DNA of 64,000 nt from positions 52,352,744 through 52,416,743 of the forward strand of contig NC_044279.2 of the NCBI RefSeq assembly GCF_004027225.2, written 5' to 3'. Shown piece after piece: positions 1 through 10,287 of this stretch. The stretch is from Strigops habroptila. Lineage: Eukaryota; Chordata; Aves; Psittaciformes; Psittacidae. The translations under genes and the position numbers were made by a program. Within the stretch, counting starts at the first letter, position 1; each line of letters starts with the position of its first letter. The notes under the pieces are model-generated. The model had not been told where the DNA came from. It worked only from the letters and a program-made list of their open reading frames with translations, and did not search any database.

Positions 1-3000
1 ACAGGTCTAGTCAAGTCATTGGAATTTACTCATTTAGCTAAGGATATGACCTTTACATTTCTTGTTACTTTGGACAGTTTTCAGACCTACACAGTACTAA
101 TATGTAGACATACTTCAGTTTTTGTGGAAATTGTTTACCCAACTAATCTTTCTTTGTCATGACTAAGACATGGCTGACTGCTCATCTCATATGGCATTGT
201 TTTTACGTCTTTGCATTTCATGCTTGCCATTGATCCACCACACTTCCATACAGCATTACAGATGGACTTTACCGATGCAGCTAGTACATGAGAACCCCAA
301 CTTGAAGCCGAATACCTGTATGACCTTGCAAGCATCATGACTTCTGTGTATTCCAGTTTCTGCTCTTTAAAATGGGAACAATGGCAACCCTCCTACATTG
401 TCAGTATTAATATAAATGCTTATAGAATGATCAAGTATCAGTGACATGAGAATGGTAAAAGAAAACAGAGGACAATTTACACTGAGAATATTTATGGGAA
501 TATATTTGTTAAGACACCTCATTACTCTCAAAACAGACAATCATCTCCCATGCAGCATGTCAGGTATCACACTGTAATGTTATTGTACCTTATGTGGAGA
601 AAGGAAATCCTTACTTTTGCTCTCTTAGCAGGGCAAAAACAGCCAGCTCTCTGAGGGAGAAATCAAAGAATGTCAGGCTATACATATACCTGGGATAATA
701 ACCTCACACCACCATTCCACACATGTAGAAAGTGATGAACAGGGACTTTGACTTGACCAAACTCTTCCAATGAGTCAGAGAAATCAGGATCCCAGCCTCC
801 CAAAGCCTTGTTCTGACCTTCTCAATACAGAGATAAGTTAGTAAACTGGTTAATGCATAATTATACCATGGCAGTCAGGGTAGAGACAGACAGGTGTAAA
901 TATCATGTCACAAAAATGTCAGTGATGAGAGGAATTAAAACAGAAAAAGGTGTGGCTGTGACTGAGAAAAGACTGCCTACTTCTGTAGTTGATTATAGAT
1001 CTGGGGATGTAACGAGTACGGTTGACATTGTACCGGACATTATTAATAGCGAAGTCCCTCGCTCGGATTGCTAGAGGATGCTGGGGAGTGTCAAATGCCT
1101 CCAGGGAGGTCTCGAGTGCCCTGAACTCCAGACAGTGTTGGTGGTGGGGGAGGAAGGTGCAGGACCAAAACCTAACAGAATTAACTTTGTACAAGGTGTG
1201 AGAAGCAGCTGCTGTTACAACTAGTGAGGTAAGCATGGAGGAACTGCTTCTGACCTTTTTCTCTTGGAAACAGGCAGGTATTTGTAAGGTGATCACATTT
1301 GGATCTTCAAAAAGATTTATCTGTGGAAAGATCAAATGTAGACACACATGCCACTGCAATCAGCTGTGTCCAAAATGAACCAATATTGCCGTGGTTCTAC
1401 ACAGCACATTTAACTGTTCATAAAACACTGCTCCTCGGAGCAAATGTATTATCACAACACTGTCCCTCAGAAAGATGTCACCAGTCAGAAAATCTTTCCT
1501 CAGTGACTAACAGGGTGATGGGCACAACAGCAATCATAAATAGTACTGTAGATTGGTTCAAAGTGCAGATGATACTTTTCATATTTGGGTGAACAGCTGT
1601 CTTGCTGTGCTTTGCTCAGCCAGTCATTTGAAGAGAAAGTAAATGTCAGTAACATTTGTCAGTGAAGGCTGAACTCCATTTCCAAAAGGGATTAGGTATA
1701 TACCGTTCACTGGAGGCTATTGGGGCTCAGTGCTCAGATGGGTCTTCTCTTTTGAAAATGGCTTTGAGTAACGCATAGTTAGAAACTGAGCTGCTGCAGA
1801 GATTAAGAAACTTTGGTGGCCTCAGCCTCATATACGGTGTGTAGCTAGCCCATCTGCAAGAGGAATGCATTAGTTTCAAATTCCACCACCAACTTACAGT
1901 TTGGTTGACCCTGAGGATGGGAGGGTTAACACTTAAAGCTGCCATAACTCAGTCCCACTTGATTTTGTCTCTGAATTCTTCAGCTTCTTAGTGGGTCTGG
2001 CTCTTGTGAAAGCTTTAGCTTCAATCAGTATGTGTTGAAATTTCCATATCTTGAGTAGTGGAAATGTTCAGGAGACTCATACCGTCTCTAGGGGCATTCA
2101 GCACTCCACAGCAATCTACCTTAATAAATCCTTCTATGGGAACATATTGTCCAAATAATCAATTTCTGTCGTGAAATACAGTACAAATTTTCATACACAA
2201 CTATTGCATACTTGCACCTTTCTGAATATTCAGAATGCAGTGATATTTTTCTTGTTTGTACCTTTTCAATGTCCCCCTAAGCACAGAGCAGAAGAGCTAT
2301 GTTTCTACTCAACATAGTTATTAGGATGAGGGAATCAACAGGGTATTCTGCTACTTGTTGCTTTCTGTGAGTTTGTGAAAACAATGCTTAGCAAGCAATG
2401 AGAATAACTACAGTTGTCTCTGGCAAAAGTCTGAATAAGCTGTCAGCCGCCACAAATGATCATTAGTTACTCAGTCTGAAGAACAAAAGCTGTTCTTAAA
2501 TTTTTCAGAAAGTGCCAAATACTTCAAGCTGACTTACATAAATCATGTTAGGAATTACAATGCTGAATATGAAATTCACCAGTCACTTTTCCTTCTGTTC
2601 CAATTCCTCTTAGCAATGATTTAAAAGTAAATACTTAGGCAGTATCTCACAGTACTATAACTTCTTTATTTTCACAAAACATATTAAATGACACTTTGCC
2701 CTTCAACTGCTTAGACTGTTCAGAAACTGCTTAAAATAAAGCAATATTTTTTTAATCACCACAAACAAAACAAAACTAAACAAAGCTTTCCAACACTATG
2801 TAAAGTGTTGAGTCTGAAAAAAGCAGAAAGTGCTTTGTCAAAGTCTGTTGGGGATTTATTTTATTAATGGAAGCAATAGGTAAGCTTACTTATTTCTCCT
2901 AAATTTAGGCTTTCCCTGAGACACCCAGATCAGACAGCATTAGTGCTCTGCTAACACTGCAATGATATGCAAGAATAAAACCATTAAAATAGAGTAAAAC

Positions 3001-3798
3001 AAACCTACAGTTGAAAGATCAAACAACTTTGCAATGCATGAGCTTTTTTTACCCTCTGTGACACAAATGTCAGCAATCTTTAAGTCAAACTTGTTTAGTG
3101 CAAATTAACAGCTGACTCTATATTACCATCCAAAATGCCTAATTATCCCTCAGTTAAACTCCTTGTTCCTTTAACGATCTTCTTTGCTTCTGTTGGATGT
3201 TTGCAATCACTTTTGAAAGCCTGGGTAGTATCTCTGAATAAGGGGAAACCATCACTATGCAAAGGAACCAACTCAAAGAGACTAATATATCTTTCCACCT
3301 TCATGTCCAGTGGTTTTCCAAATTGCACATAGCAGTGTTTTCTGAGCACATTTAAAGACTGGTTTGAGAGCCATGTGCTTTCCACCCCCTTTTTAACTAA
3401 ATTGAGCAAGAACTCAAGGCATCAAAGGTGCATCCCAACACCAAGAAGGACACAGAGAATAGCACAGCGCAATAGCAGAGCTGGCCCAAAGCTTCTCAGT
3501 GGACCAGGAAAAACAACTTTCTGGAACATGTCAGCAGCCCTAGATGAATCCCCAAGACAGATACAAAATAATAGAAAAGGAATTGGGTGATACAGGAGGA
3601 GAGAGACATAAAACAGGGTGGATATCCCCGCAAGAAGACTGTGTCAGGCTGCTTATGCCCATCCTAGGTAGCTGCTTACTCTTCGTGGCACAGGCACGAA
3701 GTGATACAAGTAGTCTACCATTATATCCAGCCACAATTGAGTCCCCAGTCAAATGATGAGTTTGACATAAACTAAAAGGTCAAAAAGGGATACCTTTC

Positions 3799-3846
3799 GG
3801 TGTGAATCCAGAGAAGGTGCTGGATCAGTTCTTCTGGATTCACACC
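3799..3846. repeat. Short perfect inverted repeat (hairpin)
   Basis: The 13-base arm GGTGTGAATCCAG at 3799-3811 is exactly reverse-complemented by CTGGATTCACACC at 3834-3846. One further A-T pair (3812/3833) closes toward a loop of about 20 bases. As RNA this would be a compact stem-loop. The arms are shorter than those of a typical microRNA precursor, and I know of no named RNA here, so it is recorded as structure only. Confidence 0.7.
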
Positions 3847-4892
3847 ATCTAAACTGTTCTACAACCAAATGGATTCTAAGGTATGTAGTAGATACTTCAC
3901 AGTAAGGTGATTATACTGGTTTGGATAGATGTGTTGTTATATCCAATATATACTGAAGACCCATTGAAGTCGTGTGCCATCATACACCTTACTGTTGACT
4001 AGCTGTGTGTCACAGCTGACCTGACAGCCCATGGAAGCAGAAACTGAGATCAGGTACCTGCATTAATACTCTAGCAGAGTCAAATATCAGGCAGAAATGA
4101 AGTGGAAACAATCAGTGATTATGGTCTTCTCTATCTGTGTCTACTAACATTACTTCAGCTGATACTGGACGAGTGAGCATGCTGCTGGGATGTGCTTTTA
4201 TTCTGAGGTCACCATGGAATGCTTGCTTATGCCTATTTGGGACCTAGACCCGGGCCCTAGTCAGTACTTTCTGTAGGAGTGTAAATAGTATTGTGTCCGT
4301 TCTAAGACCATTCATCACTCTCACTTGACTACAAACAGACCACAAAGACAGCTAAAATGACCCTTTACAGGAACTTACCTGTGGAAAATTTCAAGAAGAA
4401 CTTTGAAGAACAAGAAAAGTATCTCACAATCATCAGCTAAGTAGAAAAAGTTTGGTTTGAACAAAATTTGCTTGAAAAGAATAAGTATTTTAAGAAATTC
4501 TAATGAAAGAAAAATTCACATGAAGGAATAAATTTTGGGACATTTTTATACCATTCTCCAAAAGGCTGAAGAAGGAGCTGTTGTTACTTGTGCTGGAGTA
4601 GCTTCTACTAATGTCCATAACAGCCTGTGCCCCAGGAGCCTGGAATTTAGGTCAGTCTTCTCTTAGACAGGATACCTCTGCTGAAATCTTGCCTCTGAAT
4701 GCAAGTATCCTCTATAGGTAACTTACTCACTAGGCCATAGTGACTAAGCTCTTTTTCTGTTTTGTGAATTCCATTGTGTAACTTCTGAAGCATGTCCAGA
4801 ACACATCAGAATTATTTGTTTTGAAAATCAGAAAACATAAACATTTAAATGTTTTAAATTTCCCTCTCCTTCTTGTCAATTTAACAACATAC

Positions 4893-4982
4893 AAAAAAAG
4901 GTAAATTATTGTATAGTAAAATATTGTATTGTATTGTAAAATATTGTAAAAGGTAAATTATTACAAAAAAATTGTAAATTAT
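4893..4982. repeat. AT-rich imperfect tandem repeat
   Basis: Units resembling GTAAAATATTGTA and AAGGTAAATTATT recur in alternation (for example AGGTAAATTATT near 4900 and again near 4951, and TATTGTATTGTATTGTAAAA near 4921). This is low-complexity, slippage-prone sequence with no coding content. Confidence 0.6.
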
Positions 4983-6313
4983 CTTCAATTTAGACAGACA
5001 CAAAGTTCAATTTTGGGCAATGAGCCGTTTATCGAAAGAAATATAGTCAAGCAAGCCCTACAAACCAATTTACTTTTCAGATGTCTTATACTCAAAATAG
5101 AGCCAAGGCCATAAACCAGCTGCAGTTTCCCAGTAATGTCCATTTCTTCTAGATAGAATAGCTCCTTAGGCGTATTCTGAGGTGCTGGACTTCATAGACA
5201 GCTTGACAATTTCAAGTTATGAACTGAAATTTCTGAACTCTCCACTTACGAATCTCCTAGGCAAACTGTCTTGGAGGGACTCCCTGAAAACTTTAATCTC
5301 ACCAAGCATTTACATTTTGCTTCTGAATTTTGCACCCTGAAACAGTTCAGAAAAAGATAAAAATTGGTTCTGAAACATTTTTAATTTTTAAGCAAATAAT
5401 TTGCCAAGAGGTAATCTAACTACAAGTTGAATTTCAGACTAGTTTAGCAGCCTTCCTTCCAAATCCACTTTAGCTTCAGAAAAATACTTCTAAACATCTT
5501 TCTTTCCATTAACAGGGTTCCTCCATGGACAAGAAAAATAGTTTGTTTGAACTGATCTAATTCTGAGATCCCTGGCCCTTCCTTTTTGTGTGCACCATGA
5601 CATTAAAGAGAGTCTGCAGGAACTCCAGTCTTACTTTTCCCACCTCATCACCTGCTCCAACTTGTGTATTTTGCTAGTGCCACTTAGTTTTGAAACTAAG
5701 CAGACCAGTGATTACATGCAGCTGCATGTTGGCATGAATAATGCTTTCAGCTTTTGAGCTGAGCATTGTCAAAGCTTTGCTCACCATCCTGTGGACCTCT
5801 GTGTCATACTGCATGTGGATTAGCCCTTCTGAGTGCTGTAAGGCAATCTGCTGAATTATATCTGTTTTATAAGGTTTTTACTGTTTTAAAAACAAATAAT
5901 TTATTGATGGAAGACCAAACTGAACAAGAAGAGGTCTTTTTATACAGCACAGTCTGGGTTCTGAGATCTGTCTATGTTAAGTTAGTATTTATTTAGGTAT
6001 GACAGTAATTGTATGGTAACTGAAAATCTTAGATTTTTTTTTTTCCCAAAGCATAACATTGCTGCAAGCAGCAGTCTAGATTTAGGTGAACTCATACTGT
6101 GACAAACTGAGAATGGAGAAAACACATTTCTTGTCCATAAAAGGACAGATCACACATCCACAGAGGGTAGCTCTGATTTTGCTGCAGTTCCAAACTATGA
6201 AGTGGGGACTCACTGTTGCTAAAAGGAGTTTTACTTAGAGTAGATAGAGGATGGTCCAATATTTTTTTTCTCTTTGCTTTGCCCTTTTAAACAGAAAATG
6301 ATGATTTTTTTAA

Positions 6314-6333
6314 TTTTTTTTTTTTTTTTTTTT
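6314..6333. repeat. Poly(T) run of 20
   Basis: Twenty uninterrupted T residues lie about 70 bases upstream of the degraded CR1 that starts near 6400. On the opposite strand this is a poly(A) run. CR1 elements do not end in poly(A), so it is probably an independent homopolymer or the tail of an unrecognised retroposon on the - strand. Confidence 0.8.
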
Positions 6334-6399
6334 AGTGGAAAATTTTGTATTCAAGAGGTCTGATATTTCCACAATTTCTACTGAGAAAAACAGAATATC

Positions 6400-6676
6400 C
6401 AGAGCGTCACCAGTTGAGGGAGGGGATCCTTCCTCTCTTTGTCCAGTTCTGGGCTCCCCAGTACAGGATAGACATGGAAATACAGGAGTGACTCCATGAA
6501 GATGATTAAGGGACTAGGACATCTGTCATATGAGAAGAGCCTGAGAAAGCTGGGGCTGTTCAGCCAGAATAGAAGGCTCAGGGTGATATTGTCAAAGTGT
6601 AGAAATACTTGATGGAAGAGAGTAAAAAAGATAGAGCCAGGCTCTTCTCTGGGGTGTCCCATGAAAGGACAAGAGG
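6400..6676 (+). mobile_element. Degraded CR1 LINE fragment
   Basis: The segment keeps the recognisable late-ORF2 stretch of avian CR1. It reads in order through the block around TTCTGGGCTCCCCAGTACA (near 6447), GAAGATGATTAAGGGACT, a stretch resembling CTGTTCAGCC, AGAAGGCTCAGGG, an AAATACTTGATGG block, AGCCAGGCTCTTCTC and GGACAAGAGG (near 6667). Substitutions and small indels break every frame. The element is 5'-truncated and its 3' end is lost, and no ATTCTATG tail is seen. It is an old CR1 insertion in sense orientation relative to NTF3. The - strand ORF at 6378-6662 is merely antisense to it. Confidence 0.85.
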
Positions 6677-7034
6677 TGTCCTTTGAAGGGAACCGTTTGC
6701 TTCCATGATTCAGTATTTTACATTGAAAATTGATTCAATTTAAATGTAAATGCAAATAGAAAATATACACTATCCACAAGAAAAAAGCCCACCTCCTCAG
6801 ATGGATGCTCACAGTTCTCAACTTCACAAACAGGGTGGCAGAAAGATTTAACAAGAAATTACAAATGATCTTCTAGAAGATGCTCCAAAGCTAGAATTAC
6901 AAGGACACTACAGGAATCCATATAGAGCAGTGGATGCCAAATTACAGGACAGAAAAAAAACATGCTTTTAGGTCCAGTTTTCAAAATCTTGGTCTTGACT
7001 TCATTTTGGTCGTTTTGAACAAGATTCTTCCACT

Positions 7035-7149
7035 GGGGGGAGAGAAGGGAGGGGAGAAATGAGAGGGAGGGAAAAAGAGTAAACAGAGGGGAGGGGAAAA
7101 GAGGGGAAGGGAGGGGAAAAGAGGGGAAGGCAGGGGAGGGGAAAGGGGA
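7035..7149 (+). repeat. G-rich polypurine tract with a 20-bp tandem duplication
   Basis: This is nearly pure purine on the + strand, with many GGGG and GGG blocks separated by A-rich spacers. The 20-mer at 7091-7110 is repeated exactly at 7111-7130. The many G-runs of three or more with short loops fit the usual G-quadruplex pattern, and the mirror-like polypurine strand could also form H-DNA. It lies about 0.9-1.0 kb upstream of the NTF3 coding exon. Any regulatory role is inference. Confidence 0.85.
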
Positions 7150-7239
7150 TGTACTCCATCTGTCCTTGAATATTTCTGAATACTGTCAGTTTTGTTCCAC
7201 TTTATATAAACGTAGTGAAGGAACTTCATTAAAAAACAG

Positions 7240-7240
7240 C

Positions 7241-7272
<32 letters not shown>
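7240..7272 (+). repeat. (CAA)11 microsatellite
   Basis: Eleven uninterrupted CAA trinucleotides are followed by an A-rich run. Read on the opposite strand it gives TTG repeats, which produce the spurious poly-Cys ORF at 6981-7427 (-). It should be length-polymorphic between individuals. Confidence 0.95.
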
Positions 7273-7897
7273 AAAAAGCAACATAAAATAAACAAACCAG
7301 AAACAGTCCCCAAACCTGCAAACAACTGGTACAAAATGGCCTGTGGATCCATCTGAATTTCCCACTTTCTCAAGTTCAAAATATAGGAAACCACACTTTG
7401 CTGCTTGACTGCATCCTTTTCCTTCAAGAATGCATTACATTATAACCAGAAAAAGAGAAAGAAAGAGCTAATGAAACATGGTATTTATTTCCAAGTATAT
7501 GATAATGCTCTCAGGGTAAAGTCAAACAAGCCATTTGATGAATAGGAATTTGATGGATCCAAGATATCTCAACACACAAAACTTGGCAACAGTTAGCAAA
7601 GACAGAACTTCTTCATTTTACACTATTAGCTAGCCTCCTACTCTGCATAATCTTGCAATTTTGAAACTAAACCACTCTGTAGAATAGACTCTGTGGACAT
7701 AACCCTGGCCGTTCTCTACTGCCAAGACCTGGGTGTTCTATCTTAAGAGCTACCTACCTCTGTAGAGAAAGGACCTAACTTACATATATGCCACTATGCA
7801 TGGAAAGAGGAAAGGTCATCATGAAATGTGCATGAAATACAGATAAAACACCAGGGAAAAAGGAAAAAAAAAAAAGACAGAAAAGGGTTGCACTCAT

Positions 7898-7914
7898 TAT
7901 AAAGTATATAAATA
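7898..7914 (+). promoter_or_regulatory. Possible TATA-like element upstream of the NTF3 terminal exon
   Basis: TATAAA at 7898-7903 is followed immediately by TATATAAATA at 7905-7914, about 135-150 bases before the splice acceptor and 155-170 bases before the short-form ATG. The mammalian gene has transcripts beginning close to the main coding exon, so a TATA-driven start here is plausible. The surrounding DNA is AT-rich, however, and such motifs arise by chance. Confidence 0.25.
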
Positions 7915-8046
7915 GTGTCTTCAAAGAAACACATAGCATATCTGTATCTATAAAGTGCAGATGTTATTAAAACAAATTTTCATGTTTACAGCCTCTAATA
8001 AACTTTCCTATTTAATTGTTTTTATATTGACTTTCTGTTTCTCTGC

Positions 8047-8069
8047 AGATCTTACAGGTGAACAAGGTG
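8047..8069 (+). other. NTF3: NTF3 terminal-exon splice acceptor and long-isoform codons
   Basis: A pyrimidine-rich tract ending in TTTCTCTGCAG (AG at 8047-8048) precedes an open frame that reads Ile-Leu-Gln-Val-Asn-Lys-Val (8049-8069) directly into the ATG of the short form. This matches the known vertebrate arrangement in which an upstream exon supplies an alternative start and these residues join it to the common prepro sequence. The upstream exon itself was not found in this window. There is no ATG in frame between the acceptor and 8070. Confidence 0.8.
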
Positions 8070-8843
8070 ATGTCCATCTTGTTTTATGTGATATTTCTTG
8101 CTTACCTTCGTGGCACCCATTCTACCAACATGGATCAAAGGAGTTTGCCAGAAGATTCAATAAATTCTCTTATTATTAAACTCATTCGGGCAGACATTTT
8201 GAAAAACAAGCTTTCTAAGCAGATGGTAGATATTAAGGAAAACTATCAAAACACGGTGCTGAAAGCAGACCCTCAGCAAGACATGGATGGAGATGAAAAT
8301 GTGAAATCAGACTTCCAGCCAGTTATCTCAATGGATACAGACCTCTTAAGGCAGCAGAGACGCTACAACTCACCCCGAGTCCTCTTGAGTGACAACACAC
8401 CACTGGAACCGCCGCCACTGTACCTCATGGAGGATTATATTGGAAATTCTGTGGTGGTGAACAGAACCTCCCGGCGGAAAAGGTACGCAGAGCACAAAAG
8501 CCACCGAGGGGAGTATTCTGTTTGTGACAGTGAAAGTTTATGGGTCACGGACAAATCGTCTGCAATCGACATTAGAGGACACCAGGTAACTGTTCTGGGA
8601 GAAATTAAAACAGGCAACTCACCAGTTAAGCAATACTTTTATGAAACGAGGTGTAAAGAAGCCAAGCCCGTAAAAAACGGCTGCCGCGGCATTGATGACA
8701 AGCACTGGAACTCCCAATGCAAGACATCCCAAACTTATGTTAGAGCACTGACTTCAGAAAACAATAAACTGGTAGGCTGGAGATGGATAAGAATAGACAC
8801 CTCCTGTGTGTGTGCGTTGTCGAGGAAAATAGGAAGAACATAG
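8070..8843 (+). CDS. NTF3: Neurotrophin-3 precursor (prepro-NT-3), complete in one exon
   Basis: NT-3 is a secreted homodimeric cystine-knot growth factor that binds TrkC (and p75NTR) to support proprioceptive and other neurons. The frame gives 257 residues, the usual length of the short precursor. It has a hydrophobic signal peptide (about residues 1-18, beginning [13 protein letters not shown]), then a pro-region with an N-glycosylation sequon at Asn131, the dibasic furin site RRKR at 135-138, and a mature factor of 119 residues starting YAEHK. The six knot cysteines fall at mature positions 14, 57, 67, 79, 108 and 110, exactly as in the family, and the C-terminus reads [10 protein letters not shown]. 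The start at 8070 is the first ATG. The frame stays open upstream to the splice acceptor, allowing a longer isoform. NGF, BDNF and NT-4 are excluded by the mature sequence. Confidence 0.98.
   Translation: MSILFYVIFLAYLRGTHSTNMDQRSLPEDSINSLIIKLIRADILKNKLSKQMVDIKENYQNTVLKADPQQDMDGDENVKSDFQPVISMDTDLLRQQRRYNSPRVLLSDNTPLEPPPLYLMEDYIGNSVVVNRTSRRKRYAEHKSHRGEYSVCDSESLWVTDKSSAIDIRGHQVTVLGEIKTGNSPVKQYFYETRCKEAKPVKNGCRGIDDKHWNSQCKTSQTYVRALTSENNKLVGWRWIRIDTSCVCALSRKIGRT
8484..8840 (+). other. NTF3: Mature NT-3 peptide region
   Basis: These 119 codons follow the RRKR cleavage site and encode the active factor. Visible landmarks are the TrkC-contacting N-terminal segment, the variable loops around [14 protein letters not shown] and [14 protein letters not shown], the tryptophans of VGWRWIRI, and the final CVC pair. 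From memory the human mature protein has Arg at mature position 61, where this sequence has Lys ([11 protein letters not shown]); otherwise I notice no difference. The codons are more GC-balanced than the flanking DNA, as expected for strongly constrained sequence. Confidence 0.95.
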
Positions 8844-9015
8844 ATCTGCATCTCTTTGCTATATAAATTATTACTTTAAATTATATGATATGCATGTAGC
8901 ATATAAATGTTTATATTGTTTTATATATTATAAGTTGACCTTATTTATTAAAGTTCAGCAAATCTACAGTATATAAGCTTTCTCTCTCATAAACAAGAGC
9001 AAAGGGTGTGTGCCT
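8844..9015 (+). other. NTF3: NTF3 3'UTR, AU-rich
   Basis: Just after the TAG stop the sequence is very AT-rich, with repeated ATATAAAT-like blocks and TTATTTATTA, a class of element associated with rapid mRNA turnover. The block looks strongly conserved against my recollection of the mammalian NTF3 3'UTR, supporting a real UTR. The end is set approximately from the candidate polyadenylation signals below. Confidence 0.6.
8947..8993 (+). terminator. NTF3: Candidate NTF3 polyadenylation signals (ATTAAA, CATAAA)
   Basis: ATTAAA at 8947-8952 is the commonest variant hexamer. CATAAA at 8988-8993 sits where I recall the human gene having a canonical AATAAA. No AATAAA occurs on the + strand between the stop codon and 10054-10059, so either a variant hexamer is used for a short 3'UTR or the transcript extends past 10 kb. 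Confidence 0.45.
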
Positions 9016-10253
9016 CTGCTGTGGGCAACTCTGGGGTTTTTAGACTATGTTTGTGACACTGCTTGTTGGCAGCATACCATAACCTTACTGTAAAATCTGT
9101 GTAAAATCAGTATTTTTCATTCAGTATTGTCAAGCCAGTGACTGTCATTTAGTAAACTTGTTAAAAATCAGACCAATGTCAAGAGTTGTGTACATACTTA
9201 TATTCGCGGCTCTATACATTCATGTTTAATTGGATGCAGTGTTGACTCCTCACCGCCAAACAGAAATGGACCAAAATACATGTTGTAGCCTGCAGATGAC
9301 GTCAATGTTATAGACATCAAGTAGCCATAAAATACAATTTCTGTGTATTATGCCTGTTTTGCCAATGAGATGATCATTTTCCCTCATTAGCATTTTAGAA
9401 TGACTGCTAATAATCCAGCAACTTTTGTTTATGTTTTTGAAGCACATTTGTTTTGCAACTGTTTCTAATGCTGCCAGTTCTTCATATAAAAAATATGAAA
9501 AAAATCTAAAATATTCTTAGCAGAAACTTACTGAAGCCAAGAACCAATCTAAACGGATCTTTAATGTAATACATACAAAATTATTTCTTCAGAATTCACT
9601 ATTTCTTTTGATCCATGTCTTTCTCCTCAATTATCTTCTGCTTGCATTATTGGATCATTCCTCTCTGTCTGTTTGTAAATTAGAAACAAAGCTGGTGGTG
9701 TCTTAACCTTAGAGGAGCCCTTGGCTTGCAAACTGTAGTAAAGAAAGAGATAACATCCTGGCGTGTATGTCAAAGCCACACACCCTTACAAAGTTGTTCT
9801 CAGCAATCCATTCTCCATTTTTCACAAAGGGAAAAATTTGTAGAATTGCTCAACAAACCTGGTACCTTTCATAGGGATCCAAAATAATCTTTTTCAGCGT
9901 TAGGATGACTAAAATCCAGATCGCCCACAGTTCCAATGAAGTTCTTCAATTATACAACTGAGTTGTTACTTAGGACAGACAAATGTACTAGCATATATAT
10001 ATGTATACCTCAAACTCTTCATAGTGTTGTCATATAGGTCCACTGGGGCCAACAATAAATACAGTACTTGAGATGGTCTATTATACATTAGCTGTTTAAT
10101 GCCCTGGATAGGATCCCACTGCCATAAAAATAAATGAGAGTCTTGTCATGGCTATCAACAAAATCAAGATTGGACTGCATACGTTATCTGCGTCTAGCTA
10201 GATCTTAACACACAGTTAGGGCTGAAAAATGCCAGCCATTCAAAAAGCATTAC

Positions 10254-10287
10254 AGCTGCAGTGATCTTAAGTTTTTACACTGCAGCT
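10254..10287. repeat. Short inverted repeat with CTGCAG cores
   Basis: AGCTGCAGTG at 10254-10263 is exactly reverse-complemented by CACTGCAGCT at 10278-10287 across a 14-base loop. Perfect 10-bp arms are modest for a window this long, so chance is possible. Confidence 0.5.

Larger units (their letters stand above)
1..6312. other. Non-coding DNA upstream of (or in the last intron of) NTF3
   Basis: No coding exon is supported here. ORFs such as those at 919-1359 (-) and 1299-1592 (+) match no protein family I recognise and lack flanking splice signals that would join them to NTF3. In mammals NTF3 has small upstream exons far from the main coding exon, so this stretch is probably intron for the long transcript and 5' flank for a short one; that is inference. 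Within it I see an AT-rich tandem patch near 4893-4982 and a hairpin at 3799-3846, listed separately. Confidence 0.6.

Noticed and set aside
919..1359. 146-codon - strand ORF
   Set aside because: Random-looking composition, no recognised motif and no flanking gene structure.
6981..7427. 148-codon - strand ORF with a poly-Cys run
   Set aside because: It is the translation of the (CAA)11 microsatellite and the polypurine tract in reverse. There is no protein-like composition outside the repeats.
8058..8069. Upstream GTG at 8058 as the NTF3 start
   Set aside because: Eukaryotic initiation strongly prefers ATG. 8070 is the conserved start, and the codons before it are spliced long-isoform sequence.
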